Origin: a virus
Length of the DNA: 32,558 bases
Virus record (IMG/VR): IMGVR_UViG_3300020204_000216
Span: 1-32,558 of that record
Reading direction: 5' to 3' (one strand)
Shown here piece after piece: positions 7,626 to 14,992 of the stretch (positions are counted from its first letter, which is position 1; every line of letters starts with the position of its first letter). The position numbers and the translations under genes were made by a program. The notes beneath the pieces are model-generated. The model searched no databases. It was not told the DNA's origin and saw only the letters and a list, made by a program, of their open reading frames with translations.

Positions 7626-8588
7626 TTATTGCATCGGTAATTTATCTTGTGTATTGCCAGCGGCAGCAATAGCCTGGTTGACAAGAACACCTGCAATTGC
7701 ACCAGCGGCAGATCCAATTGCTCCGCCTGCTAAACCACGCACAAGAACTGGGCTTTTTCTTCCCATCGTCCGAGTAATAGTCGCCCTCTCACCTTTGAGC
7801 AGGCTTGGCTGGACAGTTCGCTCAACAGTGGGAGAAGAAAGGATTCCCATACGTGACCCAGTGATGCCACCAGCTAGTGCAGTAACAGAAGGGATACTGA
7901 CCGGGTAACCAAGAACACGGGCCTCTGGGTCGCCCTGAAGGTTCTCTGGTGTAACTTTAACAATACCCATAGTTGCCTTACCAATTGGACCAGGATCGTT
8001 ATAAAGAAAATTCATGTAATTGGCATACCGTTGCTTTGTTAAATCAGGAATTTCTTCACGAGCTTTCTCAAAAGCTAAAGGACGACCTGTTCTTCCTTGG
8101 AAGAAACGTTGAAACAGTTCAGTACCAGGTTCTGTTGTTTTAGTTGGATCTTCTGGGTCAGGAGCATTTTGCTTGTAACCAGTTGGCCTACCTAACTCTC
8201 CAATGTTTAATGGGTTGTATGCACCAGTAAGAGCTGCGGCTGGAGCAATAGCAGTTAATGCAAGCAAGCCACGTGCGTAACCAAGTTGCTTATCTGGATC
8301 AACAACTTTACGCATTGTTTGATCAGCCATCTCCAATGGATGACTCATTTGCCAATACAATGAACGCAACTCATCAGTGGTTAAGTCAGCACCAAGACGT
8401 GTTGCATATGCACCAAGAAAAGCTAACGGTGTTTCTTTACTAATCCCTGCTTTTTTAATATCCTCCCTAAACTCTGGATCATAAAAAATATTACGCCTTG
8501 GACGATAAGACTTGCCCGTTCCTAAGGTTTCTAAAGATTGTTGAGCAGCTCTGACACCACCACGAAAACCTTGATATTGCTTTAACAT
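7626..8588 (-). CDS. Virion-type protein with C-terminal hydrophobic Gly-zipper
   Basis: A 320-residue protein. It has a basic N-terminus (MLKQYQGFRGGVRAA), a short hydrophobic stretch near residues 110-125 (ARGLLALTAIAPAAALTGAY), a soluble middle part, and a C-terminal Gly/Ala hydrophobic segment at about 283-312 (GLAGGAIGSAAGAIAGVLVN) of membrane-inserting type. It follows gene 8591-9208 with a 2-base gap. No family is recognised. The repeated GxxxG/A spacing fits a helix that packs in membranes. Confidence 0.6.
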   Translation of the reverse strand: MLKQYQGFRGGVRAAQQSLETLGTGKSYRPRRNIFYDPEFREDIKKAGISKETPLAFLGAYATRLGADLTTDELRSLYWQMSHPLEMADQTMRKVVDPDKQLGYARGLLALTAIAPAAALTGAYNPLNIGELGRPTGYKQNAPDPEDPTKTTEPGTELFQRFFQGRTGRPLAFEKAREEIPDLTKQRYANYMNFLYNDPGPIGKATMGIVKVTPENLQGDPEARVLGYPVSIPSVTALAGGITGSRMGILSSPTVERTVQPSLLKGERATITRTMGRKSPVLVRGLAGGAIGSAAGAIAGVLVNQAIAAAGNTQDKLPMQ

Positions 8589-8590
8589 AA

Positions 8591-9208
8591 CTATGTCATT
8601 CCTTGCTCTTGCAACTGAGCGAGTAGTTCAGGAGGCAACGTCAAACCAGGATAATGAAAAGCGGTATGTTCAATTCCTTGTGTTTGATACATTGTGTTGG
8701 GAGCAACATCAAGACTACCCAACGGAAGACTGTTTACACGAGATCGTTGAATCATTTGTTGAGTATTTTGCGCCGCTTGAGATTCAACTTGAGGAATAAC
8801 TTGTTGAGCTTGTTGCGCTAAAAACTGTTGTGCATCAGGTTGAACAGATTCAACGCGTTGTGGCAGCATACTTCCAATCAATTGGCTTGCGCCAAGAGAA
8901 GCGCCAACGTTAACAATATTCTCAACAAAATGAGGGTCGCCTGGTGCTTCTACGTATTTATTAGTTTTTTTATCTAAAATCTGTTTAGGTGTTGGTTTAA
9001 ATACTTTACGTGTCGCCCTAAGAATAGGATAGTTAATTAAAAAATCTCCTGCACCATAAGCCAATGCCTCTACTGGACCACCCGTTAATAAACCTACAGC
9101 TCCACTTAAACCAGCTCCCATTGCAGCAGACTGAGCAGCTCCTTTAGAGCCGGGGCTACCTAACCTTAAAAAAGACAATAAATTTTTTAGGGGTTGCGCT
9201 TTAACCAC
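8591..9208 (-). CDS. Virion-type protein with N-terminal hydrophobic Gly-rich segment
   Basis: A 205-residue protein with a probable GTG start at 9208 (MVKAQPLKNLLSFLRLGSPG); no clear ribosome binding site is seen, so the start is uncertain. Residues 23-62 are Gly/Ala-rich and hydrophobic (SAAMGAGLSGAVGLLTGG and after). The second half is Gln-rich (PDAQQFLAQQAQQVIPQVES). It belongs to the same set of Gly-zipper-like leftward genes. Function unknown. Confidence 0.55.
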   Translation of the reverse strand: MVKAQPLKNLLSFLRLGSPGSKGAAQSAAMGAGLSGAVGLLTGGPVEALAYGAGDFLINYPILRATRKVFKPTPKQILDKKTNKYVEAPGDPHFVENIVNVGASLGASQLIGSMLPQRVESVQPDAQQFLAQQAQQVIPQVESQAAQNTQQMIQRSRVNSLPLGSLDVAPNTMYQTQGIEHTAFHYPGLTLPPELLAQLQEQGMT

Positions 9209-9238
9209 AGATATCTAACTTATGATTCTGTACTTATT

Positions 9239-9883
9239 TTACGTTGTTGTAATCGTCTTGCCCGGAGATATGTTTTCTTCTTCTTCCGTAATTTTTTCTT
9301 GGCCAACCCGTTCTTCTGTTGGGTTTAATTTTTTGTCAGCAAGAAGTTGTGCAACAGATACGTTATCTTTAAATTCATTTTCTGCACGCTTTTCTGCAAG
9401 CTGCATAATGAATCCATTTGGATCTGGATTCCTGGTACGTGGCATAGGATTTTTAGCGCGTTTATCAGGGCGCACTGTAGGACTTAACTTATAAGCTTCT
9501 ATCCAGCCAGGATTAAAATCTGGTTGTTCTTCTGGGCGCACACGTGTTAAAGCGCGGCCTTCATCAAAGTTATAATCAGTTCTTTTAAATCGCCCCAGCC
9601 CCTGGAACATTTCATACCCTTCTTGAGGAAGCTCGTTCTTGTCATCCCAAAAAGGAGAATTAGAAACGTAGTTAAGACGGGGATTATGAATTACTTTACG
9701 ATTTTGAACGGCCTTAGTTAAATCTTCAAAAGTATATCGAGACGGTACCCAGGGGGAGCCACCATATTCCGTTGCATATTTATCACGAAACAACTCACGA
9801 AAATTTAACTGAGACGGAATTCGTCCTTTGTTATCAAAAGGATTGGATATGTATCGACCTAGCTCCAGGCGTGCATCTTTCAT
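9239..9883 (-). CDS. Hypothetical soluble virion-type protein
   Basis: A 214-residue protein starting MKDARLELGRYISNPFDNKG. It is rich in Arg, Asn, Pro and aromatic residues, with no hydrophobic segment, and has an acidic then Thr-rich C-terminus (EEEENISPGKTITTT). Its ATG overlaps the stop of the upstream gene 9880-10098 by four bases (ATGA). No family is recognised. Confidence 0.6.
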   Translation of the reverse strand: MKDARLELGRYISNPFDNKGRIPSQLNFRELFRDKYATEYGGSPWVPSRYTFEDLTKAVQNRKVIHNPRLNYVSNSPFWDDKNELPQEGYEMFQGLGRFKRTDYNFDEGRALTRVRPEEQPDFNPGWIEAYKLSPTVRPDKRAKNPMPRTRNPDPNGFIMQLAEKRAENEFKDNVSVAQLLADKKLNPTEERVGQEKITEEEENISPGKTITTT

Positions 9884-10098
9884 TCTTTATTTTTTTTCTT
9901 GTTATGTAATCCTACAAGAGTTTTACGAAGGTTAGCTTGTTTTACCGTACGCTCGTCGTACTTCTCAGGATTAGCAAGAACGTTCTCCTGGAGCTGAGCA
10001 GAAGTAATTCCTTTACGCTTAGCCTTAGCTGTAAAAACACCTTCTTTAATATCAGCTTTTTGAATCCATTTTTTCTCTTTTTTCTTTTCTTCAGCCAT
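9880..10098 (-). CDS. Small Lys-rich protein
   Basis: A 72-residue, strongly basic protein: MAEEKKKEKKWIQKADIKEG, then FTAKAKRKGITSAQ and a Lys/Asn-rich end. The pattern W-I-x-K-x-D-I-K-x-G-x-F-T-A-K-A-K-x-x-G is one I associate with short conserved phage and bacterial proteins of unknown function. The charge suggests nucleic acid binding or packaged basic protein. It couples to the next gene by an ATGA overlap. Confidence 0.65.
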   Translation of the reverse strand: MAEEKKKEKKWIQKADIKEGVFTAKAKRKGITSAQLQENVLANPEKYDERTVKQANLRKTLVGLHNKKKNKE

Positions 10099-10100
10099 AA

Positions 10101-13100
10101 TTAACGATACGCACGCATTAATTGTTGAAGCATTGCTTCAGAAGGTGCTTGATACGGTCTTAACGCACTCTGACCCCTGCCTTTTAGCTTAACATCACCT
10201 TGCCAAGTCTCTGGGCCTTCCAAACGTTGAGCTGCTGCTGTAATGTAATTAGCTAGATGTTGTGCGGTTGCTCGGTCACGGGCAATCTCTTCTTGATTAA
10301 TAGGCAAGGAAGCTGCGGTTTGTTGTGATGCTTTTTTTTGTGCAGCACGAGACATAAGAGTTTCTCCAACTTGTTTGAGTTGTCCGCCGGTTACACCATA
10401 GCGCTCAATCGTTGCCGATTCACTAGGTAACGATTCAATACCTGCTGCAATTGAACCAAGGCCGCCGCCCAGGTTTATTGCACCTTGACGAACTGTTCCA
10501 CCAGGAGTAAGGTTAGCAGTTAAAGCAAATTGATTACGTTCTTGAAGTTGACTTAAATCTGTAGGCGAAGTTTTTACGCGTACCCGACTGCCTCCTTGTG
10601 GATACGTTCCCATGGAAGCAACGGAAGCTGGACCAGCAGCAAAACGAGCTGCTCCTGTAAAAGAGCCCCAGGGAGTTGTAACAGGCTCTTTACGCCGTTG
10701 ACCAGCTTCGTCGTAATAATAACCAGTTTCACTACCTCGCTCTTGTGCAAGAACGCTTGGTTCTTTGCGAATAGCTAAAGGATCAGTTTTTTCTGTAGCA
10801 ATAGATCTGCCAACTAAAGCAGCAATAGAAGGTGCGTCTTGGTTTTCTGATTTTAAAGTTTGAATTAATTGATTTTCTGGATAAGAAACCTTACCTCGTT
10901 CAGTTGAATAAATTACATTACCATCAATATTTTCAACTTTGGCACCTTTAGAAATTAAATCTCTTAATTGACTTGTGACAGCACCTCCCATCCTGGGAGA
11001 AATACGTTCATATGTACTGGTAAGAATACCCAAATCTGTACCAGTTGACATAACATCTGGCTTGGGAATTCCAAGGTCACGTTTAGATGTTGTTTCAACA
11101 CGAGGAGTTTCTCCCAACTCTTCTAGATCAGGTAAATAATCAGAGAGTTTATCCAAAGGAACACCTGCTTGTGAAAGCATTAAACGTGCATTTGCTACGT
11201 TTTCGGCTCTATTTCCTTTTTGACCTGGACCAATAGGTCCTGTGTAGGGTAATTTTTGTCCTTCTACAGATGTTAAAAACCCATATTCTTTTGCTTCATA
11301 TTGACTACCAGAAAGCATACGAATAAACTCGTTGCGTCCTTCGTCATATTTATCAAACGCACTTCGTGTCATTACTGGAACGTCATAAGCATTATGAGTA
11401 CGTTTTAACAATGCATCTACATCACGATTTAAAGATGCGTAATCATTTCCGTGATAATTACGTAAATCATTAACAGCTTCTTGTAAAGTTACTGTTTTTG
11501 CAATTTCTTTGCCTGATTCATCTATACCCGTGCGCGTACCAACAGGAGCCATTAAATCAACAGAAAAATTAACAAGTTGTGTTTTTTGTTGTCCCGTTCT
11601 TGCGTCTTTTACTAAAACAGCTTTTTGTAAAGGAACTAGGGCTGTGCGCGTTACTTTTGCTTTACCCCTAACTTGTTGGCCTGAAACAGAAGAAGGTAGA
11701 AGAACATCGCCTTCAGTATCGTAACTAAGAGGCATTACATCAAGTTTGGTTGAACCGCCTTCTCCTTTAAAGCGAAGTACTTTTCCTGAAGCGTAAGAGG
11801 GGTCTTGCGCCGCGCGAGCAAGAGCCTTTTCTTCGACAGAAACAAATGGTCCTTCTTTTTTTCGAGCACCAAAGACAATCCCTTTTGGATTTAATACGGG
11901 CACAGGTGCACCAGTTGTTTCGCCTGTTGTTCCAGCTTGTCCACGATATTGGGTTTCGGTTCCCGCAAAACTTGTTTTGGGTTCTACAATCTCGGTAATG
12001 TATTGAGGCGTATCACCAACTGTTTCAGCATACAATTCTTGCAAAGCTCCTGATGTTTGTTTATCCCACTTTGCAAACATTTGTGCATTATTGTTTTCAG
12101 TTTGTTCTTCTGCAGGTAATTGATAATTTAATTTACCAACAGCTTTACGTGCCTCATAATCATCAAGGGTATGCGGAAGTTCTGCTGCGCGACGTTCCCA
12201 ATATGTTTTATACGCCTCGGTCCAGGCAGGATTAAGTACCTGTTTAGTTTTTCCAGTACCAGAAATTTGCTCTCCTTGAGAAATTAACTCACCAGATAAA
12301 GGATCAAAAACATCACCTTCTAATAAAGAAGCTCCTTTTACGCCGCCATAAGTTTTAATCCGTTCAAACCCTGTAACATTTTCACGTCGAACAACATCTT
12401 GTACGCGGGGATCACCTTGTGCATATGCACTTAAAAACTCACGAGTAGGGCTTGAAACACCTGCAACCGTTTGACCTTCTTGTGCGGGAATCTGAGAAGG
12501 ATATAGCAATGGCCCAGGGGGAATGCGTTTTCCTTCTGGTCCAAAGGGATTAGCTGCTGAATGCGTTGTCTTGCCAAGTTTTAATGCTTCTGTTTCTAAA
12601 CGTGCAAATATCTTTGCTTCTTTTTCTTCTTTTGTTAAAGTACGTTGGACAGGTGGTAATAAACCATATGCTTCAAAAGTATCCTCTACTTGAGGAATAT
12701 CTACTTCTGGAACATCAACACCTGTATGACGTTGAAGTTTAACGTCAATTCGTTGTTCTTCTTGATTAATACCCGACTCAACTGCGTCGTATGTTTGATC
12801 AGTTAGTGAAGGACCTAACTGTTTTTGTTTAGAAGTAAGATCGGCATTATCAATAACGTCTACACGTGGAGCAACTGAACCTCGCTCTTCTAAAAAAGAA
12901 CGTGGTGTAAATTTTGTTTCTGCATCGCTCCAGGGATCTGGTATATCTACTGCAACAGTTGACGGTGTTGCAACTTTAGAAGGGTCAGGTGTGTAAGTTT
13001 TAGAAACTTTTGTTACATCAGGAGTTCGCGCAACTGCTTCTTTAATATCTGCTACACGAACGCCTGCGTTTGCAGCTTGTTTTGGCGCACGCATCAACCG

Positions 13101-13319
13101 ACGCGCACCAAAATATGCTCCACCTGCTCCAGCAAGAGCCAAACCTACCCCAATTCCTACAGATAAGGGGTCTGGACCCTGTTGTTCAGGTGCTTTGAGC
13201 TGATTACGGCGGAATGCCAGTACTTCGGGCGCCATCTCTGCCCGTTCCCTGGGATCTTCTGGGACAGGAGCACCAGTGGCACGACTGTAAGCGTAGAAAT
13301 CAGCTTGAGAAAGCGCCAT
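10101..13319 (-). CDS. Large virion-type protein (1072 residues) with N-terminal hydrophobic segment
   Basis: The first and longest leftward gene. It opens MALSQADFYAYSRATGAPVP and has one Gly-rich hydrophobic stretch at residues 51-71 (PLSVGIGVGLALAGAGGAYF) with a DPLSxGxGxG motif also found in 5739-6293. The rest is a long soluble region with many Thr, Pro and Gly residues and no recognised enzyme motif. The end is QAPSEAMLQQLMRAYR. Size, single membrane-like segment and place at the head of the virion operon suggest a tail or internal ejection protein. This is inference. Confidence 0.65.
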   Translation of the reverse strand: MALSQADFYAYSRATGAPVPEDPRERAEMAPEVLAFRRNQLKAPEQQGPDPLSVGIGVGLALAGAGGAYFGARRLMRAPKQAANAGVRVADIKEAVARTPDVTKVSKTYTPDPSKVATPSTVAVDIPDPWSDAETKFTPRSFLEERGSVAPRVDVIDNADLTSKQKQLGPSLTDQTYDAVESGINQEEQRIDVKLQRHTGVDVPEVDIPQVEDTFEAYGLLPPVQRTLTKEEKEAKIFARLETEALKLGKTTHSAANPFGPEGKRIPPGPLLYPSQIPAQEGQTVAGVSSPTREFLSAYAQGDPRVQDVVRRENVTGFERIKTYGGVKGASLLEGDVFDPLSGELISQGEQISGTGKTKQVLNPAWTEAYKTYWERRAAELPHTLDDYEARKAVGKLNYQLPAEEQTENNNAQMFAKWDKQTSGALQELYAETVGDTPQYITEIVEPKTSFAGTETQYRGQAGTTGETTGAPVPVLNPKGIVFGARKKEGPFVSVEEKALARAAQDPSYASGKVLRFKGEGGSTKLDVMPLSYDTEGDVLLPSSVSGQQVRGKAKVTRTALVPLQKAVLVKDARTGQQKTQLVNFSVDLMAPVGTRTGIDESGKEIAKTVTLQEAVNDLRNYHGNDYASLNRDVDALLKRTHNAYDVPVMTRSAFDKYDEGRNEFIRMLSGSQYEAKEYGFLTSVEGQKLPYTGPIGPGQKGNRAENVANARLMLSQAGVPLDKLSDYLPDLEELGETPRVETTSKRDLGIPKPDVMSTGTDLGILTSTYERISPRMGGAVTSQLRDLISKGAKVENIDGNVIYSTERGKVSYPENQLIQTLKSENQDAPSIAALVGRSIATEKTDPLAIRKEPSVLAQERGSETGYYYDEAGQRRKEPVTTPWGSFTGAARFAAGPASVASMGTYPQGGSRVRVKTSPTDLSQLQERNQFALTANLTPGGTVRQGAINLGGGLGSIAAGIESLPSESATIERYGVTGGQLKQVGETLMSRAAQKKASQQTAASLPINQEEIARDRATAQHLANYITAAAQRLEGPETWQGDVKLKGRGQSALRPYQAPSEAMLQQLMRAYR

Positions 13320-13411
13320 TTATTACTTTTAAACCGACTTTTAATCTTTTTACATTCTATTGTTTAGAAATCTGGAGCGTACGTACGTTATATTATTTAA
13401 ATACAGAAGTA
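13320..13411. promoter_or_regulatory. Divergent junction between leftward and rightward arms
   Basis: This 92-base gap separates the ATG of the leftward 1072-residue gene from the ATG at 13412. Promoters for both arms would be expected here. I see AT-rich sequence, a CGTACGTACG palindrome at 13378-13387 and a TATATT (13389-13394) that could be a rightward -10 box, but no matching -35 at normal spacing. The promoter assignment is therefore from position only. Confidence 0.4.
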
Positions 13412-13633
13412 ATGTGTGAAATGGACGCAGGTGTGCGCCAACAACGGGTAGAAGCCCTGGAGAAAATTAAAGAAAAAGCCATGGATATGGCTAAAACTGG
13501 ACGCGATTCGCTAGAAGTGCGTGATTTTGTAACCGAAGCAAAAAAAGAATTGGCATATGGGCTTCCAGATGAAGAAGCATTTAGAAAAGCAGTGGGTGCA
13601 ACCAAAGCTTACATGAGTAAAAAACAAAAATAA
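13412..13633 (+). CDS. Hypothetical small helical protein
   Basis: A 73-residue protein from ATG 13412 (MCEMDAGVRQQRVEALEKIK). An upstream extension would run back over the leftward gene and is rejected. The sequence is a charged helix (KEKAMDMAKTGRDSLEVRDF) ending in a Lys/Gln-rich basic tail. It is the first rightward gene and is closed by a strong terminator, so it is probably a stand-alone transcript made early. No family is recognised. Confidence 0.65.
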   Translation: MCEMDAGVRQQRVEALEKIKEKAMDMAKTGRDSLEVRDFVTEAKKELAYGLPDEEAFRKAVGATKAYMSKKQK

Positions 13634-13655
13634 ACATAAGTAAAGTTTATTAACC

Positions 13656-13690
13656 AAGCCGGGGCATAAATAACCCCGGCATTTTTGTGT
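13656..13690 (+). terminator. Rho-independent terminator
   Basis: GCCGGGG at 13658-13664 pairs perfectly with CCCCGGC at 13674-13680 across a 9-base AT-rich loop, and ATTTTTGTG follows. It lies 24 bases after the stop of gene 13412-13633. This is the clearest GC-rich stem plus T-run in the window. Confidence 0.9.
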
Positions 13691-13940
13691 AAAAGTTTGG
13701 GCTACGTGCACTTTTGGTGTACAAATGGGTATTTTATATATTTTTTTAAGTATAAATACTCATTATTACAGATGAGGGTACCAACTTTTTAACCCTTTTG
13801 GGGTAATAATTGTCTGAGTGTTCTCCACATACATATACGTAGTGAGTTGTGGGTAGAAAAAAAGAATAGGTGTGTAGGTATATAAGTGTAACGGGGGCTG
13901 CGCATCCGTGCAACGCAGGTAATCCATCGCGTTTAATTCA
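13691..13940. other. Noncoding AT-rich gap, probably promoter-bearing
   Basis: About 250 bases without a credible gene; only stray frames of under 20 codons. It has an A/T-only run around 13730-13760 (TTTTATATATTTTTTTAAG), a short AACCC-TTTT-GGGGT hairpin at 13791-13805, a DnaA-box-like TTCTCCACA at 13820-13828, and a TATATAAG at 13879-13886 before the next gene. No -35/-10 pair at standard spacing could be found, so promoters here are only suspected. Confidence 0.5.
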
Positions 13941-14222
13941 ATGCAAACGAAACAGGCTAAGCGTTGGCAACACGACTGGCGCCAGCAAGTTGGTGAGCGT
14001 CCGACGCAACAGAATGCTGAGCTTTTCCGCAACTATGTGGAATTTGCTTACCAGATGTTGGAGGAGCTTGGCTCCGCCGACTTTGTTTATAGCGATCTGC
14101 GTCAGGTATGCCAGCCTCAGTACTTGTTCCAAGTGGTATGTGACATGCAAAGCGATAAGCTGAGCATGCGCATTTACCAAGACAAGGACGGGTTGAAGAT
14201 CGTTGTGATTCACAAGATCTGA
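13941..14222 (+). CDS. Hypothetical protein
   Basis: A 93-residue protein starting MQTKQAKRWQHDWRQQVGER. It has a basic N-terminus, a helical middle (NAELFRNYVEFAYQMLEELG) and a beta-rich end (LSMRIYQDKDGLKIVVIHKI). No family is recognised. It is followed 12 bases later by a strong hairpin (14235-14258). The GC-richer codon use, compared with the AT-rich gap before it, supports real coding. Confidence 0.65.
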   Translation: MQTKQAKRWQHDWRQQVGERPTQQNAELFRNYVEFAYQMLEELGSADFVYSDLRQVCQPQYLFQVVCDMQSDKLSMRIYQDKDGLKIVVIHKI

Positions 14223-14234
14223 TAGTTGCCTCTT

Positions 14235-14283
14235 CCCCTGTCGTCTTTACGGCAGGGGTTTATGCAGCTCTCACTAACCTGCA
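14235..14283 (+). promoter_or_regulatory. Tandem-hairpin element, copy 1 of 4 (terminator-like first stem)
   Basis: Hairpin 1 pairs CCCCTGTCGT (14235-14244) with ACGGCAGGGG (14249-14258): 10 bp with one G-U, loop CTTT. A TTTA linker leads into hairpin 2, TGCAG (14263-14267) with CTGCA (14279-14283). The same order, stem + UUU(C)UGCAG + stem, recurs at 15670, 16153 and 16644 with different stem sequences. The first stem plus TTT could terminate transcription after gene 13941-14222. Confidence 0.7.
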
Positions 14284-14318
14284 CACCGCATGTCAGGGAA
14301 CCCACACATCTGACTACG

Positions 14319-14351
14319 TTTTCCACACCCTGTGGAAAAGTATGTGGATAT
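14319..14351. other. Cluster of DnaA-box-like sites; candidate replication origin
   Basis: TTTTCCACA at 14319-14327 and its exact inverse TGTGGAAAA at 14331-14339 form a 9-bp palindrome around CCC. A third site, TGTGGATAT at 14343-14351, is one mismatch from the inverse of TTATCCACA. TTTTCCACA is the DnaA-box form I know from cyanobacteria. The cluster lies in a noncoding gap about 1 kb right of the divergent junction, next to AT-rich sequence, as expected for a phage origin. As RNA, the palindrome would form a hairpin, so a terminator-like role is an alternative. Confidence 0.5.
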
Positions 14352-14431
14352 GGGGAACCTCCCGCGAGGTAGCGGTTCAGGAATGACTGTCGTTCTTAGA
14401 ACCCAGTCGTAGCAAGGGATCTCAGCGATTC
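14352..14431. other. Noncoding gap with short hairpins
   Basis: Between the DnaA-box-like cluster and the first pseudoknot element I see two small inverted repeats: CCTC-CCGC-GAGG at 14358-14369, and GACTG (14385-14389) with CAGTC (14404-14408) enclosing GTTC-TTA-GAAC. A 9-codon frame at 14383-14412 exists but has no support as a gene. Confidence 0.4.
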
Positions 14432-14461
14432 ACGTCTAGCTGATGGACGTTAAACCGTAGC
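14432..14461 (+). promoter_or_regulatory. H-type pseudoknot element, copy 1 of 6 (divergent copy)
   Basis: Stem 1 pairs CGTC (14433-14436) with GACG (14446-14449), extended by A-T. Stem 2 pairs GCTGATG (14439-14445) with CGTAGC (14456-14461) with one bulged G. The linking loop is TTAAAC, the invariant part of this family. It is the most diverged copy, and it precedes the duplicated leader and gene 14505-14645. Confidence 0.6.
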
Positions 14462-14491
14462 ATTACCCCCAGCGGAAATGGGTACCGCACA
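14462..14491 (+). repeat. 30-nt leader repeat, copy A
   Basis: A 30-base sequence (ATTACCCCCAGCGG, then AAATGGGTACCGCACA) matches 14687-14716 at 28 of 30 positions. GCGG and CCGC in it can pair around a GGGT that could also pair with the upstream ACCC. It contains an ATG (14478) in frame with the downstream GTG start, but that ATG has no spaced ribosome binding site. Confidence 0.8.
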
Positions 14492-14507
14492 ACAGGAGAT
14501 TCCTGTG
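14492..14507 (+). promoter_or_regulatory. Hairpin enclosing Shine-Dalgarno and GTG start, copy A
   Basis: ACAGG (14492-14496) pairs with CCTGT (14502-14506) around AGATT. The ribosome binding site AGGAG and the first two bases of the GTG start (14505-14507) lie in the hairpin. The same layout with other bases recurs at 14717-14732. Such a fold would hold back ribosome entry. Confidence 0.55.
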
Positions 14508-14645
14508 AGCTACAAACATCTTTCAGCTGTCGAACGGCGTCTTGTTTTTGAGACGTGGAAGCAATGGCAGCTGTATCCAGTACCAAAGCACTGGGTACAA
14601 GAAGCAATTCGTGAGGCTTTAATTAAGTTTAGGTCTCTTAACTGA
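14505..14645 (+). CDS. Hypothetical small protein (GTG start)
   Basis: A 46-residue protein starting (G)TGAGCTACAAACATC and ending in FRSLN. It is rich in Trp and basic residues (FETWKQWQLYPVPKHWVQEA). GTG 14505 was chosen because AGGAG lies 6 bases upstream, whereas the in-frame ATG 14478 has only a GGA one base away. It is the payload of the first of two consecutive cassettes with near-identical leaders. No family is recognised. Confidence 0.6.
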   Translation: MSYKHLSAVERRLVFETWKQWQLYPVPKHWVQEAIREALIKFRSLN

Positions 14646-14646
14646 T

Positions 14647-14681
14647 CCGTTAAAGCGGGAGGACAGGTGCAAACCCTGTCC
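14647..14681 (+). promoter_or_regulatory. GNRA-tetraloop hairpin element, copy A
   Basis: Directly after the stop, CCG-TTAAAG-CGG is followed by a stem GGACAGGT (14661-14668) / ACCCTGTCC (14673-14681) with loop GCAA and one bulged C. Copy B at 14950-14984 has the same layout with different stem bases, so the structure is conserved while the sequence changes. No T-run follows. The loop region also resembles a tRNA T-arm (TGCAAAC). Confidence 0.65.
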
Positions 14682-14686
14682 CAGTT

Positions 14687-14716
14687 ATTACCCTCAGCGG
14701 AGATGGGTACCGCACA
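14687..14716 (+). repeat. 30-nt leader repeat, copy B
   Basis: Second copy of the leader at 14462-14491, with two differences (C to T and A to G). It is followed by the second start-codon hairpin and gene 14730-14948. Confidence 0.8.
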
Positions 14717-14732
14717 CACGGAGAATACCGTG
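14717..14732 (+). promoter_or_regulatory. Hairpin enclosing Shine-Dalgarno and GTG start, copy B
   Basis: CACGG (14717-14721) pairs with CCGTG (14728-14732) around AGAATA. The GGAG site and the whole GTG start lie in the fold. Compared with copy A, both strands of the stem have changed together (ACAGG/CCTGT against CACGG/CCGTG), which supports the hairpin. Confidence 0.6.
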
Positions 14733-14948
14733 ACCAACACTACTGCTGCTGTACTTCCTACCAGGGAAGAACTAGCGGCTACGGCCTACGATCTCATCCA
14801 GTTTTGGATGGAGTCAGGCCACTCGCAGCTACTAAGCCGTGAGCAAGCTCTTCAGATTGCCGCATGGGGACTGAAGATTGCTGGCGAACGCGAGCTGCAA
14901 CACCAAGTTCTTGCAGAGCTTGTAGAGCTTCCCGAGAACTACGGTTAA
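14730..14948 (+). CDS. Hypothetical protein (GTG start)
   Basis: A 72-residue acidic protein starting MTNTTAAVLPTREELAATAY from GTG 14730, which has GGAG six bases upstream. Longer forms from ATG 14703 or a GTG at 14667 are possible but would read through the conserved leader. It is helical, with SREQALQIAAWGLKIAGERE in the second half. It is not similar to the protein in the neighbouring cassette. No family is recognised. Confidence 0.65.
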   Translation: MTNTTAAVLPTREELAATAYDLIQFWMESGHSQLLSREQALQIAAWGLKIAGERELQHQVLAELVELPENYG

Positions 14949-14949
14949 T

Positions 14950-14984
14950 CCGTACAAGCGGGTGGCAGGGTGCAAACCCCTGCC
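14950..14984 (+). promoter_or_regulatory. GNRA-tetraloop hairpin element, copy B
   Basis: CCG-TACAAG-CGG, then GGCAGGGT (14964-14971) pairing with ACCCCTGCC (14976-14984) around GCAA with one bulged C. Same order and same place after a stop codon as copy A at 14647-14681. Stem bases differ in a compensatory way. Confidence 0.65.
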
Positions 14985-14992
14985 TAACTATT

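Noticed and set aside
13870-14213. Frames on either strand over gene 13941-14222
   Set aside because: Alternative frames of one locus; the rightward 93-residue frame has the best composition and a following terminator-like hairpin.
14383-14412. 9-codon frame MTVVLRTQS
   Set aside because: No spaced ribosome binding site and no coupling to a gene.
14492-14681. tRNA-like gene built from the leader repeat (D-arm-like) and the GNRA hairpin (T-arm-like)
   Set aside because: No acceptor stem or anticodon arm with T33 can be drawn; the parts are separated by a coding frame.
14647-14720. Cobalamin-riboswitch core (GGTGCAAAxCC match)
   Set aside because: Only one short box matches, and the fold is a simple GCAA-loop hairpin repeated after each gene.
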